Position numbers and translations under genes: made by a program. A DNA stretch of 23,061 nucleotides from a virus. Location: positions 1-23,061 of the IMG/VR virus record IMGVR_UViG_3300044627_000331; one strand, written 5' to 3'. The notes beneath the pieces were generated by a model, which did not search any database, was not told the DNA's origin, and was given only the letters and a program-made list of their open reading frames with translations. Shown here one piece after another: positions 8,423 through 14,647 of this stretch; positions within the stretch are counted from its first letter, which is position 1; each line of letters starts with the position of its first letter.

Positions 8423-8717
8423 AAGATCAGAGAGCAAAAGAATTGGTGCTAAGCAGCACAAAAACTCTGGTCGTAATACTCATAAAGGAGATGCAACTTG
8501 GAGAAACTTCACAGTTGATTTTAAAGAATATCCAAAAGGTATCACAGTAAACAAAGATATTTGGGCTAAGGCAGTAACAGATGCTATTAGAAATGGAAAC
8601 GATCCAGCAATATTCTTGGTTCTTGGCGAGGGAAATGCCAAGGTAAGGCTGGCGGTAATAGAAGTAGAAATGCTTGAGCAGTTAACAGAAGGGTATGAAA
8701 ATGACACAGCAAAGTGA
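8415..8717 (+). CDS. small PD-(D/E)xK endonuclease, Hjc/Holliday-resolvase-like
   Basis: A 100-residue protein with the layout of small archaeal-Hjc-like and phage nucleases: an N-terminal acidic/basic helix (SERSESKRIGAKQHKNSGR) with candidate E3 or E6, then HKGDAT with D26, then TVDFKEY with D35-x-K37 as the (D/E)xK motif, and a following alpha/beta region (DIWAKAVTDAIRNG, AIFLVLG, RLAVIEVEMLEQL) like the last strands of the fold. The second acidic residue is aspartate rather than the usual glutamate. ATG 8415 is chosen over an upstream in-frame ATG at 8322, which would lie entirely inside the zinc-ribbon gene. Position after recA supports branched-DNA cleavage. The nuclease fold is likely; Holliday-junction specificity is inferred. 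Confidence 0.68.
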   Translation: MSERSESKRIGAKQHKNSGRNTHKGDATWRNFTVDFKEYPKGITVNKDIWAKAVTDAIRNGNDPAIFLVLGEGNAKVRLAVIEVEMLEQLTEGYENDTAK

Positions 8718-9018
8718 ATCAGCACAAACAACTATTGATATGGTTAATGGGTTAGCAGAAATTGCAGACTATATGCAGGATGAAGAGTTAACCGTTGCAC
8801 TAACAATGATTGCTAAGTTAATTATTAAACCAGATATTCCTCCTCATGTAGCAAGCCTTGAAATTGTAAGGCTACAGGCAATTGCAGCAAAAATGTCATT
8901 TAAGGCTACTTGGCTAACTAATGTAGATAAAAGCGACAGAGCAAAGAAAAACATTTACTATACAGCAGCAGAAGCAATCAATGATTTGGTATCAGCACTT
9001 AAGTACATAATGCGCTAA
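8701..9018 (+). CDS. hypothetical all-helical phage protein, 105 aa
   Basis: ATG 8701 is favoured over ATG 8695 because AGAAGGG (8687-8693) then has normal spacing. The protein is almost entirely predicted helix with no cysteine cluster, signal peptide or membrane segment. Notable segments are NGLAEIADYMQDEELTVALT and a C-terminal TAAEAINDLVSALKYIMR. It overlaps the upstream nuclease by 17 nt and is the last gene before a likely new promoter at 9021-9029. It may be an accessory to the recombination genes, but only context suggests that. Confidence 0.75.
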   Translation: MTQQSESAQTTIDMVNGLAEIADYMQDEELTVALTMIAKLIIKPDIPPHVASLEIVRLQAIAAKMSFKATWLTNVDKSDRAKKNIYYTAAEAINDLVSALKYIMR

Positions 9019-9020
9019 CC

Positions 9021-9029
9021 TGCTATACT
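9021..9029 (+). promoter_or_regulatory. extended -10 promoter before the Cas4/RecB-like nuclease
   Basis: TGC-TATACT at 9021-9029 in the short gap between genes, with no convincing -35 at normal spacing. The same nine bases occur in the promoter at 17785-17793. Predicted start is near 9036, giving a leader of roughly 14 nt with an AAGGGA ribosome site before ATG 9050. Confidence 0.5.
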
Positions 9030-9049
9030 TATATAAACAAGGGAATATA

Positions 9050-9838
9050 ATGACAAAAAACTTACTAAAACAGATTATGCTTAAGCCTACAACAGAGAAC
9101 GATACATTCGAAACAGAGAAGTTTGTTGAGACTATTCAGAACGGCTACCTAGCAGATCGTGGTACAAAGTTTCAAACTAAAAAATCTTTTAGTCCTTCCA
9201 CAATTGCATATGGTCATGGAGAATGTCCACGGTACTGGTACCTAGCATTTCAAGGTGCAAACTTTGAAGACAACAACACTCCATATGATGTTGCAAATAT
9301 GACCAATGGTATTATCTCTCATGATCGTATTCTTGGAAAAGCATTTGCAGGTTCTGGAATTCTTATTGATACAGAGTTTGATTTGCGTGAATCAGATCCT
9401 CCAATTTATGGCAAGGTCGATGGTCTTGTTAAGTGGCAGGATGAAGAAGTTGTTGTTGAAGTAAAGACAACAAATGAACAGGTATTTGAATATCGTAAGA
9501 AAACAAATAAGCCAAAGTCTGGACACGTAATCCAGTTGCTTATTTATATGAAGGTTCTTAAAAAAGCCAGAGGTGTTCTTGTTTATGAAAATAAGAATAA
9601 CCATGAACTTCTTGCCATACCAGTTGCCATCAATGAAAATTATATTAATTGGATTGATCAGGCATTTGAATGGATGAAGGTTGTTCGCAAGGCATGGGAA
9701 GATCAACAACTTCCAATGAAGAACTATAGAGCAAACTCAAAGATTTGCAAAAACTGTCCGCTTAAGTCAGACTGTGACAAAACAGAGGCGGGAGTTATTA
9801 AGATTGCATCTCTGGAGGAATTGAGTGAAACGATGTAG
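9050..9838 (+). CDS. Cas4/RecB-family PD-(D/E)xK exonuclease with Fe-S-type cysteines
   Basis: A 262-residue nuclease predicted to degrade or resect DNA ends during phage recombination. Core motifs: H91 in GIISHDRIL, D124 in YGKVDGLV, E137-V-K139 in VVVEVKTT and Q162xxxY166 in IQLLIYMK, the full RecB/Cas4 set. One cysteine in the N-terminal part (C59, GECPRYWY) and three near the C-terminus (C233, C236, C242 in CKNCPLKSDC) form the C...CxxCx5C pattern that holds a 4Fe-4S cluster in Cas4 and AddB-type nucleases. No cas1, cas2 or repeat array lies nearby, so this is a phage replication/recombination nuclease and not a CRISPR component. It overlaps the next zinc-finger gene by 14 nt. Confidence 0.88.
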   Translation: MTKNLLKQIMLKPTTENDTFETEKFVETIQNGYLADRGTKFQTKKSFSPSTIAYGHGECPRYWYLAFQGANFEDNNTPYDVANMTNGIISHDRILGKAFAGSGILIDTEFDLRESDPPIYGKVDGLVKWQDEEVVVEVKTTNEQVFEYRKKTNKPKSGHVIQLLIYMKVLKKARGVLVYENKNNHELLAIPVAINENYINWIDQAFEWMKVVRKAWEDQQLPMKNYRANSKICKNCPLKSDCDKTEAGVIKIASLEELSETM

Positions 9839-10121
9839 CAGGTTTGAATGTGAAAATCATTTTAAACCAAAAGTAAGTTATCAAATTTATTGTAGTGAAG
9901 AGTGCAGAGACCTTTCTACAAAAGAAAAGATTGCTGAAAGATATCAAGTAACTAAAAGACAAAAACGTTTAGGCAAGACAAGAAGATGTCTTGGTGGATG
10001 TGGAGTACAACTATCCATATACAATGACTCTGGGTTTTGCTCTAATTGTAATATTAGTGAAAAAGCAGTAGCAAAAATGTTAAAAGAGGTAAAGGGGTTT
10101 TTTGATTATGAACAAAACTAA
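9825..10121 (+). CDS. double zinc-finger protein, 98 aa
   Basis: GTG start (9825) inside the nuclease 3' end. Two Cys4 modules are visible: C4, C9, C23, C27 (CSRFEC ... YCSEEC) and C55, C59, C72, C75 (CLGGC ... FCSNC). They are separated by a basic linker (YQVTKRQKRLGKTRR), which suggests nucleic-acid binding. The first module resembles small treble-clef fingers common in phage and HNH-type proteins, but no HNH catalytic residues are present. It sits between two nucleases and overlaps the RuvC-like gene by 14 nt. It could be a cofactor of either nuclease or a transcriptional regulator. Confidence 0.8.
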   Translation: MKRCSRFECENHFKPKVSYQIYCSEECRDLSTKEKIAERYQVTKRQKRLGKTRRCLGGCGVQLSIYNDSGFCSNCNISEKAVAKMLKEVKGFFDYEQN

Positions 10122-10680
10122 ACCAAGCAGAATTTGTGCAATTGATGCAAGCACAAATAGCCTTGCCTTTGCTATTTACATTAATGACAAACTTGATAGT
10201 GTTGGTAAGATTAATTTTGAAGGCAAAGATATTTATGCTAAAGTAGGAGATGCTGCAGTTAAAACTAGGGCATTCTTTAGTGAGTTCATTGAGGTAGATG
10301 CTATTGTTATTGAGCATACCGTTTTTATGAACAGCCCTAAGACTGCAGCAGATCTTGCCCTTGTGCAGGGTGCACTGCTAGGTGCAGCGGCTATGTGCGG
10401 TATCAAAACGGTAGGCAAGGTATCTCCAATAACATGGCAAAACTATCTAGGTAATAAGAAACTATCTAAAGAAGAACAACTACAGGTAAGAGTAATAAAT
10501 CCTGGAAAGTCTTTATCTTGGTATAAAGCATACGAACGTGACTTTAGAAAGAAAAGAACAACTAAATTACTTGACATTATTTATGATAAGAATATAGAAG
10601 ATTATGATGTTGCTGATGCTGCAGGCATTGGGCATTGGGCTATTCATAACTGGGATAAGGCTTTAGGGGTTGACAAATAA
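10108..10680 (+). CDS. RuvC-like Holliday junction resolvase
   Basis: A 190-residue RNase H-fold endonuclease of the RuvC type, expected to resolve branched recombination or replication intermediates before packaging. Acidic active-site residues are in the right order: D13 in CAIDASTNSLAFAI, E69 in AIVIEHTVF, and D167/D170 in YDVADAAGIGHWA (the DxxDA motif). The middle segment (DLALVQGALLGAAAMCGIKTVGKVSPITWQ) matches the RuvC helix and 'P..W' region. I prefer ATG 10108 over TTG 10102 because AAAGGGG (10091-10097) then has about 10 nt spacing. The gene ends just inside a promoter for the packaging genes. Confidence 0.88.
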   Translation: MNKTKPSRICAIDASTNSLAFAIYINDKLDSVGKINFEGKDIYAKVGDAAVKTRAFFSEFIEVDAIVIEHTVFMNSPKTAADLALVQGALLGAAAMCGIKTVGKVSPITWQNYLGNKKLSKEEQLQVRVINPGKSLSWYKAYERDFRKKRTTKLLDIIYDKNIEDYDVADAAGIGHWAIHNWDKALGVDK

Positions 10681-10698
10681 CACTATGGCTGGTAAACT
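10670..10698 (+). promoter_or_regulatory. sigma70-type promoter at the start of the packaging region
   Basis: TTGACA (10670-10675), 17-nt spacer, TGG-TAAACT (extended -10; hexamer 10693-10698). The -35 lies in the final codons of the resolvase, and the -10 lies inside the start of the 51-residue HTH gene. A transcript from near 10705 would lack that gene's first ATG, so it would express DUF3310 and the terminase, or a shorter HTH protein. Confidence 0.55.
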
Positions 10699-10840
10699 AT
10701 ATACATCAGAAGTCTACATGCGTAAGCGCTACGTATTAGATAAAAAGACTCCAGAGGAAATTGCAAAGGAGTGTGGCTGTACAGTGGAAACAGTGTATGT
10801 CTACCTTGCAAAATTTGGATTAAGGAAGAGTAAGCGATGA
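10685..10840 (+). CDS. 51-residue helix-turn-helix DNA-binding protein
   Basis: Short gene starting ATG 10685 and ending TGA 10838-10840, overlapping the next ATG by 4 nt (ATGA). The product has a tyrosine/basic N-terminal helix (SEVYMRKRYVLDKK) followed by a clear HTH: TPEEIAKECGC-TVETVYVYLAKFG, in the style of resolvase/homeodomain-like HTHs found as single-domain proteins in many actinophages. It may be a small regulator or assist the terminase. The next in-frame ATG (10718) would follow the embedded promoter but would remove part of the first helix. No good Shine-Dalgarno is adjacent (TAGGGG lies about 15 nt upstream), so initiation may be by coupling to the previous gene. Confidence 0.78.
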   Translation: MAGKLYTSEVYMRKRYVLDKKTPEEIAKECGCTVETVYVYLAKFGLRKSKR

Positions 10841-11082
10841 GCGATAATTTACATATTACGGTTGATCAAGTCAATCATCCGTCTCACTATGTCTCAGATC
10901 CTTCTGGCGTAGAGTGCATACAAATTACTCGTCATCGTAATTTTAATATTGGTAATGCCTTTAAGTATTTGTGGAGAGCAGGACTTAAAGATGAGTCAAA
11001 GACTATTCAAGATTTAGAAAAAGCAATCTTTTATATCAAGGATGAAATTAATAGACTAGAGGGTAAGTATAATGTCAACTGA
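10837..11082 (+). CDS. DUF3310 family protein (SaV-like)
   Basis: 81 residues with the DUF3310 signature: VNHPSHYV near 12-19, GVECI at 24-28, and FNIGNAFKYLWRAGLKD at 36-52, followed by DLEKAIFYIKDEI at 59-71. The family is very common in tailed phages. Its function was long unknown, with a nucleotide-kinase-like or nucleotide-metabolism role suggested in some annotations; I do not rely on that. It overlaps the HTH gene upstream by 4 nt and the terminase small-subunit candidate by 11 nt. Confidence 0.88.
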   Translation: MSDNLHITVDQVNHPSHYVSDPSGVECIQITRHRNFNIGNAFKYLWRAGLKDESKTIQDLEKAIFYIKDEINRLEGKYNVN

Positions 11083-11608
11083 AGAAGACCTAGTTAAGCA
11101 CCTTGATCAGGTAAATACAGTAGTTTCTGAATACCTTAAGGGTAATGACCCAACAGTTATCTCAAAAGAATTGGATATTCCACGCACTCGTGTCGTCACG
11201 CTTATCAATGAGTGGAAGGCTATGGCCTCAGACAACTCAGCAATTCGTGCTCGTGCTAAAGAAGCACTTGTAGGAGCAGACACACACTATACAAAACTTA
11301 TATCAAAGTCATATGAAGTTATTGATGAAGCGTCAATGACTAATAATCTTGGTGCAAAAACTGCAGCAATTAAACTAGTTATGGATATTGAGTCAAAGCG
11401 CATTGATATGCTTCAAAAGGCTGGGCTTCTTGAGAACAAAGAACTTGCAGAAGAAATGGTTGCGATTGAAAAAAGACAAGAAGTTCTTGTTGCAATTCTA
11501 AGAGATATTGCTTCATCTCATCCAGAAGTACGTGATATTATTATGCAAAGACTTTCCTCTATTGCAAAAGAGGGAGAGGTAATAACAGTTGTCCACGATG
11601 TTCAATGA
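11072..11608 (+). CDS. terminase small subunit candidate
   Basis: 178 residues directly before the terminase large subunit, overlapping it by 20 nt. N-terminal HTH of the homeodomain-like type: DPTVISKELDIPRTRVVTLI at about 26-45. This is followed by long helices (AIRARAKEALVGADTHYTKL, AAIKLVMDIESKRIDMLQKA, AEEMVAIEKRQEVLVAILRDI) suited to oligomerisation. Small terminases recognise packaging sites on the concatemer through such an HTH and form rings with helical cores. GAGGG lies before ATG 11072. The assignment rests on architecture and position, since small subunits diverge strongly in sequence. Confidence 0.75.
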   Translation: MSTEEDLVKHLDQVNTVVSEYLKGNDPTVISKELDIPRTRVVTLINEWKAMASDNSAIRARAKEALVGADTHYTKLISKSYEVIDEASMTNNLGAKTAAIKLVMDIESKRIDMLQKAGLLENKELAEEMVAIEKRQEVLVAILRDIASSHPEVRDIIMQRLSSIAKEGEVITVVHDVQ

Positions 11609-13373
11609 TTTCTTAGAAGTACTTAAGGAAAACAACTTTGACGAGATTCCAGTAGATGCAAAAACATTTGTTGAGTCTCCAGATTTTCTTGGGCAGCCAC
11701 CATTATCTGATATTCAATACGACATTGTTGAGGCTATGAGTCAGATTTATAAAAAAGAAGACTTAGAAGAGTTAATGGGATCAGTAGAAGGTAGCAAATA
11801 TTATGCAAAATATACTAAGAACGAAATCATTTTACAGTTGGGTAAAGGTAGTGGCAAAGATTTTGTTTCCACTGTTGCTTGTGCTTATGTTGTTTATAAG
11901 TTACTTTGCCTTAAAGACCCTGCCAGATATTTTGGAAAGCCAAGCGGAGACGCTATAGATATTATTAACGTTGCAGTAAACGCTCAACAGGCCAAGAACG
12001 TTTTCTTCAAAGGTTTTAAAAGTAAGATTGAAAGATCTCCATGGTTTGCAGGCAAGTATAATCCAAAAGCAGACAGCGTTGAGTTTGATAAATCAATTAC
12101 TGTTTATTCTGGACACTCAGAGCGTGAGTCACATGAAGGTTTGAACTTGCTCATGGCAGTCCTTGATGAAATTTCTGGGTTTGCATCTGAAGTAGGTACT
12201 GGAAATGATCAAGGAAAGACTGCTGAAAATATCTACAAAGCCTTTAGCGGTACAGTAGATTCTCGTTTCCCAGACCTAGGCAAGGTTGTTTTACTTTCTT
12301 TCCCAAGATATCAGGGTGACTTTATTTCAAAGCGGTATGACGATGTGATCATGGATAAAGATGTAATAGAACGTAGACACACCTATATAATCAACCCCGA
12401 TTTACCACATGATGATTCAAGTAATCAACTTGAAATTGTATGGGAAGAAGACCATATTGTTTCATATAAAATACCAAAGGTATATGCATTAAAGAGACCT
12501 ACATGGGAAGTAAACCCTACTAGAAGTATTGAAGATTTTAAAATGTCTTTCTTTAAAGATATGGGAGATGCAATGATGCGCTTCCTTTGCACCCCAACAT
12601 ATTCATCTGATGCTTTCTTTAAGCAAAAAGATAAACTAGAAAGATGTATGACCTTAAGAAATCCTGTGGACAGTCATAGAAGATTTGATCCAGGCTTTAA
12701 GCCAGATCCAGAAAAAACTTATTATGTTCATGCTGACCTTGCACAAAAACATGACAAGTGTGCAGTAGCAATTGCACATGTTGATAAGTGGGTTAGTATT
12801 CAGGTTATTAAAGATTACCAGCAGGTAGCACCAGTTGTTATTGTTGATGCCGTTGCTTGGTGGGAGCCAAAGGTAGAAGGCCCTGTTAATTTATCTGAGG
12901 TTAAACTGTGGATTCAAAATCTACGCAGAGAAGGCTTTAATATTGGAATGGTATCGTTTGACCGCTGGCAGTCCTTTGATATTCAAAATGAACTAAAGGC
13001 TGTTGGAATAAGAACTGATACTGTTTCTGTTGCTAAAAAACACTATGAAGATTTAGCAATGATGATATACGAAGAAAGAGTTGCTATGCCAATGATTCCT
13101 TTGTTGCTTGAAGAGATGAGCGAACTCAAGATTATGAAAAATAATAGAGTAGACCATCCACGCAAGAAATCTAAGGACTTGGCAGATGCCGTTTGTGGGG
13201 CGGTATTTGGAGCAATATCCCATACCAGTAAGGATTCCAATCTAGAAATTGAGATTCATACCTGGTCTACTGCATCCCGACTTGCACAAAAGCAAAGGGA
13301 TATGGTAGAATTAGAGACTAGGGAGATTCCTGAAGATATCAAGGATTTCCTAGATGAATACAAATTAATTTAA
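11589..13373 (+). CDS. terL: phage terminase large subunit
   Basis: DNA-packaging motor, 594 residues, ATPase plus RNase H-like nuclease. ATPase: Walker A GKGSGKD at 85-91 (aspartate where many P-loops have S/T, a form I recall in other large terminases) and Walker B LLMAVLDEISGF with D193/E194. A coupling-type motif may be VVLLSFPRYQGD (233-244). Nuclease: acidic residues D383 in YVHADLAQKHDK, D458 in MVSFDRWQS, and D530/D533 in KDLADAVCGAVFG. The TTG start at 11589 is favoured because AGGGAGAGG (11571-11579) is 9 nt upstream; ATG 11598 would be 18 nt away. No portal gene follows: the next gene is a secreted protein, which is unusual for a packaging-head gene order. Confidence 0.94.
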   Translation: MSTMFNDFLEVLKENNFDEIPVDAKTFVESPDFLGQPPLSDIQYDIVEAMSQIYKKEDLEELMGSVEGSKYYAKYTKNEIILQLGKGSGKDFVSTVACAYVVYKLLCLKDPARYFGKPSGDAIDIINVAVNAQQAKNVFFKGFKSKIERSPWFAGKYNPKADSVEFDKSITVYSGHSERESHEGLNLLMAVLDEISGFASEVGTGNDQGKTAENIYKAFSGTVDSRFPDLGKVVLLSFPRYQGDFISKRYDDVIMDKDVIERRHTYIINPDLPHDDSSNQLEIVWEEDHIVSYKIPKVYALKRPTWEVNPTRSIEDFKMSFFKDMGDAMMRFLCTPTYSSDAFFKQKDKLERCMTLRNPVDSHRRFDPGFKPDPEKTYYVHADLAQKHDKCAVAIAHVDKWVSIQVIKDYQQVAPVVIVDAVAWWEPKVEGPVNLSEVKLWIQNLRREGFNIGMVSFDRWQSFDIQNELKAVGIRTDTVSVAKKHYEDLAMMIYEERVAMPMIPLLLEEMSELKIMKNNRVDHPRKKSKDLADAVCGAVFGAISHTSKDSNLEIEIHTWSTASRLAQKQRDMVELETREIPEDIKDFLDEYKLI

Positions 13374-13389
13374 TCAAACAAGGAGAAAA

Positions 13390-14544
13390 ATGAATTCATT
13401 TAAGAAAATCGCTCTTGCCGTGGTTGCAGCCATGACATTGGGCACAATGGTAGCAACACCTGCAAGTGCTAACACCATGTCAGTTGTAGCAACAACATGG
13501 AACGGTACGGCATTCGCTGCACCAGCAACTGCTGGAACAGCACTAACTACTGCAATTGCACGTCCAGTGCCTGCAGATAACAAGATTAACGATGCTGACG
13601 TGGTTCAGTTGGTAGCAACAGTTGTTGCTGGAACAAACGTAACTGCAACAGCAACTAACGCAACAATCGTATCTAAACTACATGAAGACACTGCACCAGT
13701 AGGGGCATCGTCAGGATCATCATCTTTGACAATTGCAACAGGTACTGGAACAACAGCAACATTTTATGTCTACACAAAGACAACAGCAATCGGAACAGTT
13801 GTAATCACAAATGGTCCAGTAACACTTACATATTATGTACAGGGTACTGCTGGTTTAATTAACAACCTAACAGTTTCTGCTCCTGCTTCAGGGGCTGCTG
13901 GCACAAAGCAAGACATTGTTGTAACTGCAACAGATGCATTTGGAAACAAGGTATCTGGTAAGTCAATTACTGCAACAGTATTTGCTGCAACAGCAGTAAT
14001 GGATACAGCAACAGTAGCAACTGGTGCTACACTAACAGACTTTGGAACAGCAACCTTTAAGGCAACTCTTCCAACAACAGGAACACGATCACTTATTACA
14101 TTTGCTCCAACAACTGCAGGAGATGCAGTTGCAGCAGCAGTAGTAGGCTTGACCGCTCCAACACTTGCACCATTTGCAGAAATTGCAGTTCGTGATCTAG
14201 TATCAGAACTTGCTGCTCAGGTTGCTGCAAAGGATGCAGCACTTGCTGCTAAGGCTGTTGCAGATGCTGCAGTTCTAAAGGCTGCTGCAGATGCAGTTGC
14301 TGCTAAGGCTGCTTCAGATGCTGCTCTTGCAGCAGAGAAGGACGCTTCTGTAAAGGCTCTTGCTGATGCAAAGGCTGCTTCAGATAAGGCACTTGCTGAT
14401 GTAAAGGTTGCATATGATGCAACTATTGCTAAGTTGACTGCAGATAATGCAGCAGCAATCAAGTCTATGAAGGCCGCATTCAACAAGTTGGCTATTCAGT
14501 GGAACAAGAAGAATCCAAAGGCAAAGGTTACTTTAGTTAAGTAA
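13390..14544 (+). CDS. secreted Ala/Thr-rich surface protein with Ig-like domain and coiled coil
   Basis: 384 residues. A Sec signal peptide (KKIALAVVAAMTLGTMVATP, cleavage likely after ASA at 25-27) shows the product is exported. Residues 30-150 are Thr/Ala-rich and beta-like. Residues 155-255 look like a bacterial Ig-like (Big) domain with TDAFGNKVSGKSITATV. Residues 265-365 are an Ala-rich coiled coil with many AAKAA/ADAA units. The basic tail ends in NKKNPKAKVTLVK. AAGGAG precedes ATG 13390, and an intrinsic terminator follows directly. The whole plan resembles a bacterial cell-surface or S-layer-like protein. It could coat the infected cell, or be a virion fibre that uses the Sec route; signal peptides are rare in virion proteins. 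I recognise no precise family. Confidence 0.85.
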   Translation: MNSFKKIALAVVAAMTLGTMVATPASANTMSVVATTWNGTAFAAPATAGTALTTAIARPVPADNKINDADVVQLVATVVAGTNVTATATNATIVSKLHEDTAPVGASSGSSSLTIATGTGTTATFYVYTKTTAIGTVVITNGPVTLTYYVQGTAGLINNLTVSAPASGAAGTKQDIVVTATDAFGNKVSGKSITATVFAATAVMDTATVATGATLTDFGTATFKATLPTTGTRSLITFAPTTAGDAVAAAVVGLTAPTLAPFAEIAVRDLVSELAAQVAAKDAALAAKAVADAAVLKAAADAVAAKAASDAALAAEKDASVKALADAKAASDKALADVKVAYDATIAKLTADNAAAIKSMKAAFNKLAIQWNKKNPKAKVTLVK

Positions 14545-14559
14545 TTAATCCAACAACTG

Positions 14560-14588
14560 AGGGAGCCATTAACTTGGCTCCCTTTTTT
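14560..14588 (+). terminator. intrinsic (Rho-independent) terminator
   Basis: GGGAGCCA (14561-14568) pairs perfectly with TGGCTCCC (14575-14582), loop of 6 nt, followed by six T (14583-14588). A60-T83 can extend the stem. It closes the transcription unit that holds the terminase and the secreted Ig-like protein. It is the only clear terminator found in the window. Confidence 0.93.
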
Positions 14589-14617
14589 GTTATCTTCATA
14601 TGTTTAATTGAATAATT

Positions 14618-14626
14618 TGATATAAT
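14618..14626 (+). promoter_or_regulatory. extended -10 promoter for the PA14-like surface gene
   Basis: TGA-TATAAT (14618-14626), about 30 nt after the terminator, without a good -35. Predicted start near 14633 would fall on the GAGGAGAG ribosome site, so the leader would be very short; a start a few bases earlier is possible. Placement right after a terminator supports a new transcription unit. Confidence 0.55.
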
Positions 14627-14647
14627 AAGCAAGAGGAGAGTCCCCAC

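Noticed and set aside
9050-9838. Cas4-like nuclease as a sign of a CRISPR system
   Set aside because: No cas1, cas2 or effector gene and no direct-repeat array occurs in the window. The context is phage recombination.
11068-11073. TATAAT as a promoter before the terminase small subunit
   Set aside because: It overlaps the start codon itself and has no -35; a transcript from it would lack the ATG and ribosome site.
14217-14486. 89-codon - strand open frame, Ala-rich
   Set aside because: Mirror image of the Ala-rich coiled coil of the secreted protein; no ribosome site or family features.
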